The notes under the pieces were generated by a model. That model had not been told where the DNA came from, ran no database searches, and saw nothing but the letters and a program-made list of their open reading frames with translations. 64,000 nt of DNA from Poa pratensis (taxonomy: Eukaryota; Streptophyta; Magnoliopsida; Poales; Poaceae). Location: NCBI GenBank assembly GCA_947311845.1, contig CAMZMU010000020.1:44204347-44268346 (forward strand), written 5' to 3'. How positions within the stretch are numbered: position 1 is the first letter of the stretch; each line of letters starts with the position of its first letter. Below, piece by piece: positions 9,260 to 19,689 of this stretch. The position numbers and the translations under genes were made by a program.

Positions 9260-11636
9260 GGATGACTTCAACGGGCCGACGCATCGAGTCCGCGTGCGTC
9301 CGTCCCTGTCCGCGCGAGCCAAAAACAAGGCCCAACGGGGCGACGCAAACGGATCGCGGTCCGTTTTTCTGTCCGCCGCGACGCATTCCTGGCCCAAATT
9401 TGGGCCACGGATGCGTCGGGCGCGGACGCGCGGCGGAGCGCAATTGTGTCCTCCTCTGGTCCGCACTTCGGCCTCGGCCTCTCCCAAAACCCCAGTCCAC
9501 ACTCCAACCCTAGCCATGGCCGGTGTAGCCGCCGCCGCCGCTGGACCTGCCGCCGCCGGCCGCCTCCGCCGCCGGCCCCGCCGCTGGATATGCGTCCAAA
9601 GCTGCAAAGAAACCAAAGAAGGAACTCACCGAAGAGTAAAGGGCCGCAGAGACCCAGAAGCGGGGCGACCGGAGGAGGAGGTTGAAGCAGGAGAAGCTCA
9701 ACGCCGCCAAGAAGGCCGCCGCCGTGCCGGAGGACTCTGACCTCGTGTCCAGGGCCGCGACCGCTGCCCTCCTCCTGATTGGAATTACCCCAACGCCGGC
9801 CGTGGTCGGTGTCGCGACTGCGGCGGCCAGCTCCAACGCCTCGGCGGCCCGGCCGCCAAGGTCGAGATCTTCCGCGACGGCACCATCGCCACCGTACGGG
9901 TACCTTCCGGGAACCATGCCGCCGCGGGTTTCCCCTACCTCAGGCGAATCCGCGCCCAGCCCAGTCGAGGTACCTTCGCTTGATCTGAACACGCCTACTA
10001 CACCTTTGGCCGGGCACTCACCGGCGGCGCAGACTACGGCCGCGCGTGCAGCTGCCCCGGCAGTGGTCGCCCCGGCGCGTAACCTGTTCGGCGAAATGCC
10101 CAGGCCGTCGTCGGGTGACCCCAGGTACTACGAGGAGATCCATGATGAAGGGGACGACGTCCTCCAGGACCTGATCAGGGACAACAACGAGTACGCCGAG
10201 GACGATTACGATGCCGGCGATGATGAAGTTCCGCCGACCGGCCCCGATGTGATCAACATCGACAATGAGTTTTCGAAGGAGAGCTCGAGACCCAAGCCCG
10301 GGCAATGAAGAGAAAGATGAGCCAAAGGGGCGCCTCATTCACGGCCGAGGAAGACGTGCTCATTTGTGAGTCCTGGATCGAGATTGGAACCAACCAAATT
10401 CTCGGGGCGGAGCAAAGAGGGTCGGCATATTGGGTCCGGTTCACCAAGCGCTACAATGAATGTAGAATCCTACCGCCCCACAACATTCAGACGCAGCGGA
10501 CGGAGGTATCTATCTCCAAGAGGTGGCTCCACATATCCGCGGAGACGAGCAAGTTTTGCGGCTCCGTTGAAAATGTTCAATCCCGGCCAGCAAGTGGCTT
10601 CGGAGTGAATGAAGAGGTGAGTTTTGTGGCTCCTCTTCCCTTGTACAATTTGTATGCCAAGTGTTGCAAGCTTTGGAAATTATTTTGGTTACTATAAATT
10701 TGTATGCCCAGGTGTTGCAAGCTTTGGAAACCTTCAAGAGGCAATACAAGAAGGCCTTCACCTTGACCCATTGCTACCGGGCACTCAAGGACCAGCAGAA
10801 ATGGAAGGCCCTCTACGCCTCCCTAAAAAATGGTGGACAGCCCCTTGATAAGGGAGAGGACACAACGGAAAAGGAAGGGAGGCCAAGGGGGAAGAACAAC
10901 TCGAAGGCCGAGTTGAAACGAGATGCAACAACCGTTGCATTGCAAGAGACATTGAACGGGTTCCTAACCCAAAAGGACAAGGCTGCCGACAAGAATGAGG
11001 AGAGGAGAGAAAAGGAGCGTCTAGAGAGAGAGACGGCTTCCAATCTCTTCTTCGAATTGCAGAAGAAGAAACTCGACATAGAAGAAGAAAACGCCCGGAC
11101 AAGAGCAAGGGAAGCCGATGCAAGAGCCAAGGACGTCGAGGCTAGGGCCATGGAGGCCGAGGCAAAAGCAAAGGACATTGAGCTCGCCCTACGCCAAGAG
11201 GAGGCCAGGATCATGGACATGGATCTCTCGGCCTTGACCCCTACGAAGAAGGCCTACTACCTCAAGAAGCAAAGGTCGTTTTATTTATGTTGCATGCCGG
11301 TGTTGAACTATGGCCGATATGGCCGGAAAAACATGGAATTTGTAATATTTTGGGTATGTATGCAGACATGGCCCTATGAGGCCGGGATTATATTTTATTT
11401 TAGATTCATATGCTTGCTATATACTTCGGCCCCGTTGGGTATGTATGCAGACATGGCTCTGCCGATTTATGATCAAAATGATAAAAACCCTGCCGGGCGG
11501 ACTCGATGCGTCGGCCCCGTTGGGCGCAGTGGTTAGAAAGGGGCGGACGTGGGCCGGACGCGCGTCCGTTTGCCGACCCAAACGGACCAAACGCGGACCA
11601 AACGCGTCCGTTTGGGTCGCCCCGTTGGAGTCATCC
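9260..11636 (+). mobile_element. PIF/Harbinger element with Myb-like accessory gene (TSD TAA)
   Basis: Both ends are visible. The left end reads GGATGACTTCAACGGGCCGA, and the right end, reverse-complemented, reads GGATGACTCCAACGGGGCGA, 18 of 20 bases identical. The element is flanked by TAA at 9257-9259 and 11637-11639, the 3-bp TSD expected of the PIF/Harbinger superfamily. The interior holds a decayed gene (9515-11290) but no DDE transposase, so it is non-autonomous or depends on a transposase elsewhere. Subterminal regions are rich in CGTCCG and GGACGCG words. Confidence 0.85.
9515..11290 (+). pseudogene. Harbinger accessory protein: Myb/SANT-like plus NAM-associated C-terminal domain
   Basis: Exon 1 starts at the ATG at 9515 with an Ala-rich N-terminus. 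It contains frameshifts and an in-frame TAA near 9637, then a long frame (9682-10308) with an acidic patch near its end (NEYAEDDYDAGDDEVPPTGP). A second frame from 10305 gives the Myb-like block GASFTAEEDVLICESWIEIG, with RFTKRYNECR following. A donor GAG|GTGAGT lies at 10618 and an acceptor TGCCCAG near 10711. The next exon reads LETFKRQYKKAFTL and then a long Lys/Glu/Arg helix (to about 11290) ending in DMDLSALTPTKKAYYLKKQ, the signature of the NAM-associated C-terminal family. Such proteins are thought to bind element DNA beside the transposase. Several frameshifts make this copy non-functional. Confidence 0.7.
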
Positions 11637-11639
11637 TAA

Positions 11640-12847
11640 GAGAATATCCGGTCGCGCCCTGAATAGACTGTCCGGTAGCAGCACCGGACGAGCACTATTG
11701 AAAGCGCCGCGGAATGTGTCGGGTCATTGGGAGTTACTCTTACCAGCGGCGCTCCCAATAATATATGTTCCAAATTAAAATGCATTCAAACACACTCGAT
11801 ATTCATTCAAATTAAACACAAATATGTAGAAACTTAACATAATTCAACGCTCTCATAGGCGTGTACACAAACATTACATTAAATAACAGGGGCGTGAATG
11901 TCAGGCCACTCTGTGGTGGAGCTCCCCTACCAAGGACGCTTCTTTTTTTTCGAATTACCATGGACGCTTCAATGGGGGCGTGAATGTCAGGCCACTCTAT
12001 GGTGGGCCAGTCCATTGCATCTTTTCCCTATTCCTCCTCCTCTTCGGTCCAGTCGTGGAGCACGTCGCCTGGTGGGCGCTGGTACATCGCCGCTGTTCTG
12101 CGCCGCGTCCGAGTCGTCGGAGTGCACAGGCCAGAGTAAGTCTTCCGAGGACCACCACTCCAAAGACGTCGAGGGGCGGTGGGGAAAAAGTTGTGGCGCC
12201 GCAACTCGAACTCCTTCCGCACCTCCTCGTCCCAATAGGGGGTTGCGCTGCATATTCCGCGGCATGGCCTGCCAACACCACTGGATGTGGTCGAGGTGTG
12301 CCTTGCCCGTGAAAGGCGGCGCCACCGGGACATGGACGATGTTGTTTACCCAACCTTCCGGGAGGCGCTCCTCGGTCGTCACATGCCTATTGACGCTCGC
12401 ACCTCTTCCACCGTTAGCTGGCGGCGTGCGTTGATGGGTGAAAGCGACGACCGCACCGACGCTTGGGGCGAGCTCGCCACGCCTCATGTGCTGAAGATTG
12501 CGGTCGGTGCTGGGGCCTTCACGGTTGTGGTTGGCGTTGCGGCTGAACATTGCGGCAGAGACTGGAGAGAAGGCATGTGAAGTGGGGAGAACGAGGTGAA
12601 TGTGCTTGGCGGAGAGTGCCGCCCCGCGCTTTTTAAAGTCGGATGGGGAGCGAGGCGGGTGACGCCCATTTACTCTGTGTGTCTGCCGCATTAACGCCGC
12701 AGCATGGGAAAGACGCGACGCGGCGCGGCGCGTGGGACGCGAAGCGTGGGAAAGAAGCGAGATCGCCAATGATGAATGGACGCGACGGCTCTCTCTACAC
12801 GCAGCTAGAAAATTGTGCCACGATGAATGGACATCTCGACCGGGAGT
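11640..12847 (-). mobile_element. Probable non-autonomous class II element with captured gene (ends not found)
   Basis: This stretch holds a TATA-like CTTTAAAAAGCGC (about 12630, minus strand), a CT-rich leader and a broken gene (12028-12550). This promoter-leader-gene layout matches the fragment at 4.5-5.3 kb. A 30-bp segment containing GGGGCGTGAATGTCAGGCCA occurs twice, at about 11890 and 11972. I could not find terminal inverted repeats or a TSD, so the element class is inferred from its neighbours. Confidence 0.35.
12028..12550 (-). pseudogene. Broken captured gene, acidic C-terminus
   Basis: The frame opens at an ATG at 12550 (MFSRNANHNREG) and contains LPEGWVNNIVHVPVAPPFTG and then AHLDHIQWCWQAMPRNMQRN. 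A frameshift near 12235 moves the plausible continuation to another frame, YWDEEVRKEFELRRHNFFP, ending in DVLHDWTEEEEE before a stop at about 12028. I do not recognise a domain. The protein looks like one of the multicopy proteins that grass class II elements carry, with a Trp/His-rich middle and an acidic tail. A TATA-like box and a pyrimidine-rich leader lie upstream on the same strand. The gene is non-functional as read. Confidence 0.45.
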
Positions 12848-13082
12848 AAATTACAAAAACCTACCACATTTGGGGCTCTGACAACAAGTCAGTACCATTT
12901 TTGGTGATTTTTGCAAGTCAGTACCAACCGTGGGGCTAACGACAACAGATTGGATAAATTTTGTTCTAACCGCAGTTTGACAGCAACCCTGACCAGTGGG
13001 ACCCATCCGTCAGGGCTGAGTTGGCAGCACAGTTGGAGGGAAAGCTGACGTGGACGTGGGGCCCACATGTCAGCCCCACATC
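12848..13082 (+). repeat. Left terminal inverted repeat (about 235 bp)
   Basis: Matches the reverse complement of 13674-13910, including GGGACCCATCCGTCAGGGCT and GACGTGGACGTGGGGCCCAC. Confidence 0.8.
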
Positions 13083-13129
13083 TTATTTTTCTCCTCTCTC
13101 TCCCACATCTCAACGAAGGGCATGGAGCG

Positions 13130-13610
13130 GCCGCCGAGTGCCGACCGGCCACGGGCGAGGGCGCAGGCGAGCTTGGCGAGCCCCGGCCAGGCGCAGGCGC
13201 AGGCGAGCGGACGCGCCGGCCGGCCACAGGCGCGGGCGCAGGTGGGCTCCGGCGCCGGCGAGGCGAGGGCGCAGGCGAGCTCGGCGAGCCCCGGCCAGGC
13301 ACAGGCGCGGGCGAGCGCGGACGCGCCGGCCGGCCACGGGCGCGGGCGAGTGCCTTCCGGCCACGGGCGCGGGCGCAGGCAAGCTCGGGCGCCGGCGAGC
13401 CCCGGCCAGGCACGGGCGCGGGCGCAGGCGAGCGCTGACGCGGGCAAGCACCGGCCGGCCACCGCGCGGGCGAGCTCGAGCCCGGCCAGACCAGGGCGGC
13501 GCGCGCGAGGAGGAGGCCCGGTGGCGGCGGCGCGCGCGAGGAGGAGGAGGCCCGGTGGCGGCGACGGCGCGCGCGCGGGAGCCAGGCCGCCGGGGGAAGC
13601 GCGGTGGCCG
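13130..13610. repeat. GC-rich imperfect tandem repeat
   Basis: Repeated words GAGCCCCGGCCAGGC (near 13175, 13290 and 13398), GACGCGCCGGCCGGCCAC (near 13210 and 13320) and GGGCGCGGGCGCAGG give an irregular period of about 105-120 bp. All reading frames are open here because of GC bias. The long Ala/Arg/Pro frames on both strands are therefore not evidence of genes. Confidence 0.7.
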
Positions 13611-13673
13611 GCCGGCTGCTGGCATTGGGAAGAAGAAGGGGAAAAATGAGGAAAGAAGGAAGAAGAAGGGAAA

Positions 13674-13910
13674 AAGATGTGGGGCTGACATGTGGGCCCC
13701 ACGTCCACGTCAGCTTCACCTCCAACTATGCTGCCAACTCAGCCCTGACGGATGGGTCCCACTGGTCAGGGTTGCTGTCAAACTGCAGTTAGAACAAAAT
13801 TTGTCCAATATGTTGTCGTTAGCCCCACGATTGGTACTGATTTAAAAAAATCATCAAAAATGGTACCGACTCGTTGTCAGAGCCCCAAATGTGGTAGGTT
13901 TTTGTAATTT
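13674..13910 (-). repeat. Right terminal inverted repeat (about 235 bp)
   Basis: Reverse-complement partner of 12848-13082. Confidence 0.8.
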
Positions 13911-14517
13911 TCTCGTCGGCCGGTGATCCCAAGCTGACCAATGAAATGATTGTCTCTATAACAGCGCCGATCCGGCAACTTCCACTAACTCATACCTCTC
14001 CTAGTTGTAAAAACGACCATTTCTACTGTTTTTTGGTTTTTGCCAATGTGTTTGGATTAGTTGGAGGCTTTACCTGCCTCCCGTGTGCACCGGCTGGGGT
14101 GCCTCCTTTCCTTCTGGCGATCATGCGACCAAAGTGCACTGCTTGGCTTTCCTGTCCCTACTGCCCATCTTTGTTCTCTTTGTCCCCCTTCGCTCTCTCG
14201 GTCTATATGCTTCAGTGCTTCACTTTCTTGAGGGGTAAAAGATGCACTGTCTCTCTGATTTTACTTTCTTGACAAGGTAAAGGGTGCAGTGGCTCTCTTT
14301 TACATAGCTTTGGAGACATATATGATTCATAATAATGTTCCATGTTCCAGAAAAAAGATCAAACTCGAGAGCTGTAGAGAGTATCTGCCAAGCTTTGTAC
14401 TATATGAGCTGTTACATTTTATTAATCTCAGAGTGCCTGTACAAGCACTCGACTAGTCGGGTGATTTAAATGTGACAAATTTAAGATGCTTCTCAATACG
14501 TACTCTCACCGGTTAAT
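13911..14517. other. Gene-free stretch
   Basis: Pyrimidine-rich on the plus strand around 14080-14280. No coding frame, RNA gene or repeat boundary was recognised. It forms the left flank of element C. Confidence 0.3.
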
Positions 14518-14522
14518 TGGTT

Positions 14523-14675
14523 TGTGGAAAGTATGAAACCCTAATATTTTATTGTATATTGCCTTAACCCTCATGGGGTATATATAGTGGTACAAACTTG
14601 GGAGGCAAGAAGCCAATGACTTGAAGTATAAGATGACCTCTAATTCATATTGCTAGTCGTACACGTATTCTAACA
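14523..14675 (-). repeat. Element C 3' LTR
   Basis: 153 bp, from TGTGGAAAGTATGAAACCCT to ATTCTAACA on the plus strand. It matches the two halves of the right LTR at 19690-19758 and 20588-20671. Confidence 0.85.
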
Positions 14676-14685
14676 TTCCCCCTCA
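14676..14685 (-). promoter_or_regulatory. Element C polypurine tract
   Basis: TGAGGGGGAA on the minus strand directly before the 3' LTR, the usual plus-strand primer position in LTR retrotransposons. Confidence 0.7.
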
Positions 14686-15059
14686 GTCGTAGCGGGAGTG
14701 AAACAAACGATTACGACTGGATTTGAAGTAGTGCGCTTCCGTCGTCTTCTCCTCTCCGTCATCAACTGCGTCTCTGATGGTCTATCATCTCTTTCCTTCC
14801 GCGGTCACAGCGGGAGTGGCATGCACGCAAGTGACGACGCGGACATTGTTGACTGGAGTTCTTGAGTTGTTGTAGACGTTGTTCTTGATGTCGATGTCGA
14901 GATAGCCGGTCGTGATGTAGCCATGGCCGATATTGTCGTAGTCGTGGTTGTTGTAGCATATAGCGCCGGAGGCGCAAAAAATTGCGTGATGTTGGACGTA
15001 GTGTCTTAAGTTTTGTGCTGCGGCAGGAATCTTGGTCATAGTGTGGCGGCAGTTTTTTT

Positions 15060-15185
15060 GTGCGGCGGCGGCAGGGATCTGCGGTGGCGGCAAGTTTTTG
15101 GGTCATTGTGCGGCGGCGGCGGCGGGTTTTTGTGCAGCGACGGCAGATATCTGCGGCGGCGGCGTGTTTTTGGACGACGGCGGCA
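15060..15185. repeat. Imperfect GCGGCGGC-based tandem repeat in element C
   Basis: Units built from GCGGCGGCGG, GATCTGCGG/GATATCTGCGG and GTTTTTGTGC/GTTTTTGG recur about every 45-60 bp. On the minus strand they encode short Ala/Pro- or His-rich runs. They lie near the 3' end of element C in its own orientation. Confidence 0.5.
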
Positions 15186-15710
15186 AAAGACCATGTAGAT
15201 GTAGACTTTGACGATGATTGTGTTGGTGATATAGAACTCGACGAAGATATTGATATAGTCGTACCGCTAGACGTTGTTGTTGGGCTCGACCGCTCGATGT
15301 AGTCTGGGTCGATGCGGTGCAGATCGATACGGCGACGTGCCGACTCGCAGGAAGGAAGTAGAGGGCGGTCTTGCTACTGTATACGAGGATGTGAACCCAG
15401 CCTGAACCTCAACATGTATGCAGGTATATATATGTCAATCTTGCAACCTGGCCCGCTTCCCCTGGAAGACACGCGATGTATGCATGTCCTGGCCACGTGC
15501 GCGTTCACGAATAGGCCGGCTCGATGAGGCGATGAAGCTGGTGCTGCGTGGCCGTGTGCTGACGCATGTTGATGAAGCTGTTACTGCTCCTCGCGTCTCA
15601 GGATGCGCGAGGTCCGGTCCGGTTTGGCCCTAGCGTTGGACCTCCAAACCTGTTAGAATATTGAAGGTCAAAGGTTCGGACCGATCCTACCCTTGTCGGG
15701 TAAAGGGTTA

Positions 15711-18278
15711 GGGCATCTCCACTCATTCGGCCCCAGGTTTTGGTGCGGCGCCCTTTTGCGTTTGCGCCGGCGCAAACTTGGGCCTGGGGGGGCGAAGTTA
15801 CCAGTCGTTTCGGCCCCCAGCGAAAACACACATCAATATAATTTAAAGTTCATATTCCCGCCCCCAAAAAACTGCACGAGTTCGGCGATCAAAACAGCCA
15901 CAGTTGGGCGATCATACAAAAAAGCCATAGTTTGGCGAATGGATCAAGCCGCAGTTCGGCGATCTGGTGAAACGGCCACAGTCGGCATGCTGCTGATACG
16001 CAGATCAGATGGTCGCCTGCGACACCTCGGCATCATCGTCGAGCTCGATGGGCGTGGTCGTCGGAGCAGGGGCAGAGGTCGGAGTGGCCGTAGGCTCGGC
16101 GGTAGGCTCGGTGCTCGGAGGCGTCGTGACCATGGCCGTGGCCGAGCTCGTGTCGGCTGGACTAGCGGAGCTTGTGTCGGCTGGAGTGGTGGAGCTCGGA
16201 GTCGCCGTCAGGGTCGGGGCCGGGGCGATCTGGCTGAGAATCTCGCGCCGCTGCGCCATGAACCACGTCCTGACCTCGGGGTCCATCGCCGCCGGATCGC
16301 CTCCCATGAGGAAAGCGAGGTCGTTGTTCCTCTTCTTCGCCGCGGTGCCGGTCTTGAGTTGGTTGAGCTTGACGTCCGCCTTGTCCATGAGCGCCTTCCA
16401 CCTCGCGTCCGCCTTCTCCTCTCTCGCGGCGGCGTGGGTTTGAGCGTCGGCGATGCAAGTCTCAATGGACGCTTGGAGCTTCGCTGCCGCTGGCGCCTCG
16501 TCTCTCGCCGCATTGGCTTTCTTGTGGCCGTCAAGGCGCCCATCTGATGCACCGGCCGCCGGCGCGTCCGAGACGTACTCCTTACCCTTGCCGAGAGAAT
16601 GGCGAACTTGCAACCACTTCTCGCACCCCTCGATGACGATGAAGACGTGGAGGAACTTGAAGTCATCATTCTCGTCGTTGCGGTACGACTCGAACATCCG
16701 GACCATCTACATGACCAAACGGCCGGAATGAGCAAACCGGCGAAGTAAGAAAGAAAATCACGGCGGAAACGCTCACCTCCATCTCGTAGTTGGAGCTGCT
16801 CTTCGGCCGATTCACGACCTCCTCTTGAATGCCATGCCATTTGTTGCAAGTATATTGGATGTTTGCCCAATGGTTGGCCATGGCCTTCTCGCCGCGCGGA
16901 GTGATGCACATGGAGTAATCGGGATCAATCATCCGGTGCTCATCGTATGCCGACTTGACCCTCTTCCAATAGTTGTCCATGTTCTGGTTGGCGCCGACGA
17001 TCGCGTCCAGGCTGACCGTCTTCCATGCTTCGGCGAGGAGAACATCTTCCTTGGCCGTCCACTTGATGCGTGGCTCGGCGGGAGGCTTCGGCACCTTCGG
17101 TACCTTCTTGGGTCGATGGCCGCCGGCTTCGTCACCCTTGGCCGGTGCCCCTCCTTCGTCGACGGCCCGTCTCGACCCCGTCTTCCTCCGCCTCCGTGCC
17201 GCCACCAGAGCCGCCACCAGATCCGCCGTCAGAACCGCGGGCTCCCTGCCACTTTGTGAGAAAAATTCCCCACCTTGCGAGAGAAAGCCCGGGCATGCCG
17301 CCGTCGCCATCGAGCCATGAAGGTGTCGGCGTGCATTACGCCTAACAGGTTGCGGGCGTCCTGCTGAGGGGCGAAGGGGAGGGCACGGCGAAGCGACGGC
17401 GAGGTTGAGTAGCCCGGCGAGCCGGCGTACATCATCGCCGGAGCAGCGCAGTGGGGAAAGGCGACGTTGGGCTTGAAGCCACCATGGGGGTCCGCGTCGG
17501 CGTACCCAGGGGAGTAGCGGTGCGGGGACGCGCTCCAGCGCGGCGACGGGGATGGAGAGTAGCCGGTCGGCGAGGCGAGGCTAGCTTGGCTGGCCCATCC
17601 GGCGAAGTGGGGATGAGGAGGGAAGCCGACCCTCAGCTTGGCCGGCGGAGCCGCAGACGCAGCCGGAGTTGGCTCCTCAACCACCTCCATCTCCCCTTCC
17701 TCTTCTTTCTCTTCCTCCTCTTCATCGCCGGCAGCCTCGGCAGCCTCGGCCAGGTACTTGGCCCACAGCACCCTCTCCCTCTCCCGGCGGTGCGCGTTCT
17801 CTGACTTCCGGCGCGCTTGGTCGGCGATCCACTTGGCGTTGCTCCAGCCCGCCGGCCTCTTCATCGGCGCCCTTGGCTTCCTCGGCTTCTTCACCTCCAC
17901 GGCGGCGGAGGGCGCGGCAGCGGCGGCGGCGACGTTGCGGGGGCCGGTGAATTCGCTGGGAGCCATGGCGGCCAGATCTGAGGGAAATGGCGGGATCGTC
18001 GGTGGGGAGGGTATATGTGGGGCGAAATGGAGGGAAAGAGCAAGGGAAGGGCCAAATTATGGAGGGAAATCGCCTTGCCTCGCCGACACGTCTGGCCCAC
18101 GCATGCCTTTTGCCCCCCAGGCGAACCCTGGCGCGCTGGGTTTGGCTTGGGTGCGTCGGCGCGAAACGGCGCGAAAAACGGCGCTAAATGAGGTGCTGCG
18201 GGGCGACTGGTAAAAAATCCTTCGCGCCGGCGCAAAAAAGGGCTCCTGGGGGGCGCTGGGGGACGAGTGGAGATGCCC
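15711..18278 (-). mobile_element. PIF/Harbinger element nested in element C (TSD TTA)
   Basis: The left end reads GGGCATCTCCACTC and the right end is its exact reverse complement for those 14 bases. TTA flanks both sides (15708-15710 and 18279-18281), the PIF/Harbinger TSD. The 2568-bp interior holds a fairly well preserved minus-strand Myb-like/NAM-C accessory gene but no DDE transposase. The subterminal regions share GCGCCGGCGCAAA words. It was inserted into element C after C arrived. Confidence 0.9.
16005..17966 (-). pseudogene. Harbinger accessory protein: Myb/SANT-like plus NAM-associated C-terminal domain
   Basis: Exon 1 runs from the ATG at 17966. Its N-terminus is basic (VKKPRKPRAPMKRPAGWSNA), then comes an acidic run and a Pro/Ser-rich stretch. 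A frame change is needed near 17230-17310 to reach the trihelix/Myb-like block, PRIKWTAKEDVLLAEAWK, followed by NYWKRVKSAYDEH and ANHWANIQYTCNKWH. The donor GAG|GTGAGC is at 16777 and the acceptor TAG|ATGGTC at 16706. The last exon (16005-16706) gives a NAM-associated C-terminal domain with NNDLAFLMGGDPAAMDPE and a Thr/Pro-rich tail. This protein family accompanies PIF/Harbinger transposases and is thought to help them bind element ends. One frameshift is the main defect; otherwise it is the best preserved such gene here. Confidence 0.75.
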
Positions 18279-18330
18279 TTACCAAAGGTTCGCACCTAGC
18301 TATCAAGCACCACGTTCTCATACTATACTA

Positions 18331-19003
18331 CTATGGCTGCAGTGCACTAGTCCGGTAGTGGAGAGTCCAAGCTCCAAGGGCAGGAGCCGCACGCGGATGA
18401 TGAACATACCACAACCTGGCAAATTCATCAAACGAGACCTCCTCGACGACAATGGAAGTCACCAGGAATCCAACCACATAGCGAACAGCCAGATCGAGGA
18501 GGCTGCAACTGCAATGATGGTCTAGTGGAAGTGTGGAACAACTGTACAAAGGCACCCAATGCTCCATCGACGGTCGCGGCGAGGAGCCCGTAGCTGATGG
18601 CGGTGAGCGGCCCGAACAGGTGCACGGAGAAGACGGCGGCGGCACTTTCCCATCCACCACGGAGTTCCAGTGGTCGTCTATCCGCCGCGCGTGTGCCATG
18701 ACGCGTTAGATGGCCTCGTTGAAGCCGGAATCGGACACCCACGAGGCGGCCTCCTCCCAGCACCCGTGCTCGCCAAGCCGGCACATTGCACATGGCGACA
18801 CCGTCGCCATGGCCTACGGTGCAGTCGAGCTTGCCCCCCGCCGAGCCGATCTCCCACTTGGCGTTGTCGCCGAGGCAGAGCACCACCTGCATGCACCCCG
18901 TCGCCGGGCTGTATCCCACGGCCGTGCCGACGCTCTTACGCCACCACGCCGTCCCGCCGCCCGGCATGCCCGACACGGCGACTAGCCCTTCGGCGGGCGC
19001 CAC
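18331..19003 (-). pseudogene. Captured host-gene-like segment in element C
   Basis: Codon-like minus-strand sequence starting in a frame that reads VAPAEGLVAVSGMPGGGTAW and then GCMQVVLCLGDNAKWEIGS and DCTVGHGDGVAMCNVP. A frameshift near 18775 moves the sense into another frame containing GCWEEAASWVSDSGFNEAI, a stop, then MAHARRIDDHWNSVVDGKV. A further shift leads to a hydrophobic segment (AVRYVVGFLVTSIVVEEV) near 18450. I do not recognise the family. The mix of conserved-looking Cys/Gly/Trp positions and the hydrophobic region suggests a former host protein transduced by the retroelement and since mutated. It is not gag or pol. Confidence 0.4.
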
Positions 19004-19677
19004 CGCGTCCGCAAATCGCCAGGCACCCGTCCCGGACCGCCGGACGTGAACAGGGGCGGGCGGGCGCGTGCGTGAAGGAGAGGGACGGGGATGGGACGGC
19101 GTGCTCGGGCCCGGCGATGGCGCAACCTTGGAGACGATGCGGCCGGCGGTTTCTCTCGTTTAGGAGGAGTGGTTCGACCCTGGGGTCGTAAGGGTCTGAT
19201 CCTGTTGGACCCTAAATTTTTACGGGCCAAACATTTAACCTATTGGTAACAAAACAGAGGTTCGGTGCGGAGGGCCAACGGGCCGACCCGGACCTGTCGC
19301 ATCTTTACTCGCGTCGACGAGGTCGCTCGCGAGCAGATCAGATCAGGCTGCTCCGCGCGTGGAAGCTGGACGTGTTGACTTTGCCTGAGTCTTGCGGACG
19401 TCGAAGACGAAGTTGCGCCGCCTGATCACCGATTGTTGCACCGATTTTCACTGGAAATTTTGAGGGCGGCGGAGATATAGGGATTTATTTGGCTATTTGG
19501 ATCTAATCTACAGAAATTAGGAAATTCGAAAATTAAACTAGTCTAATCTAATGAATCGATCCGATCTTTGATCTAGACCAGCTGCCACGTCCCCGAGGAG
19601 AGGAGATTGATCTCCCGGGGGCGGCGCGCGATACGGAAGTGGTGGAAAAATCTAAGATCGGTGACGTGAGTCAAACC

Positions 19678-19689
19678 GCTCTGATATCA
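19678..19689 (-). promoter_or_regulatory. Element C primer-binding site
   Basis: TGATATCAGAGC on the minus strand, one base different from the canonical TGGTATCAGAGC complementary to initiator methionine tRNA, directly inside the 5' LTR. Confidence 0.8.

Larger units (their letters stand above)
12848..13910. mobile_element. Long-TIR element with GC-rich core (Mutator-like or foldback)
   Basis: The first about 235 bp (12848-13082) and the last about 235 bp (13674-13910) are inverted copies of each other, starting AAATTACAAAAACCTACCAC. The arms match closely along their full length, with scattered mismatches. Long TIRs of this size without internal coding genes fit Mutator-like elements or foldback transposons. 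A clear 9-bp TSD was not found: the flanks read CTCGACCGG on the left and CTCGTCGGC on the right, close but offset from the TIR ends. The core is a GC-rich tandem repeat. Confidence 0.7.

Noticed and set aside
13021..13845. Long open frames (up to 278 codons) on both strands at 12889-13845
   Set aside because: All six frames are open because the core is a GC-rich tandem repeat inside a long inverted-repeat element. The Ala/Arg/Pro peptides are compositional.
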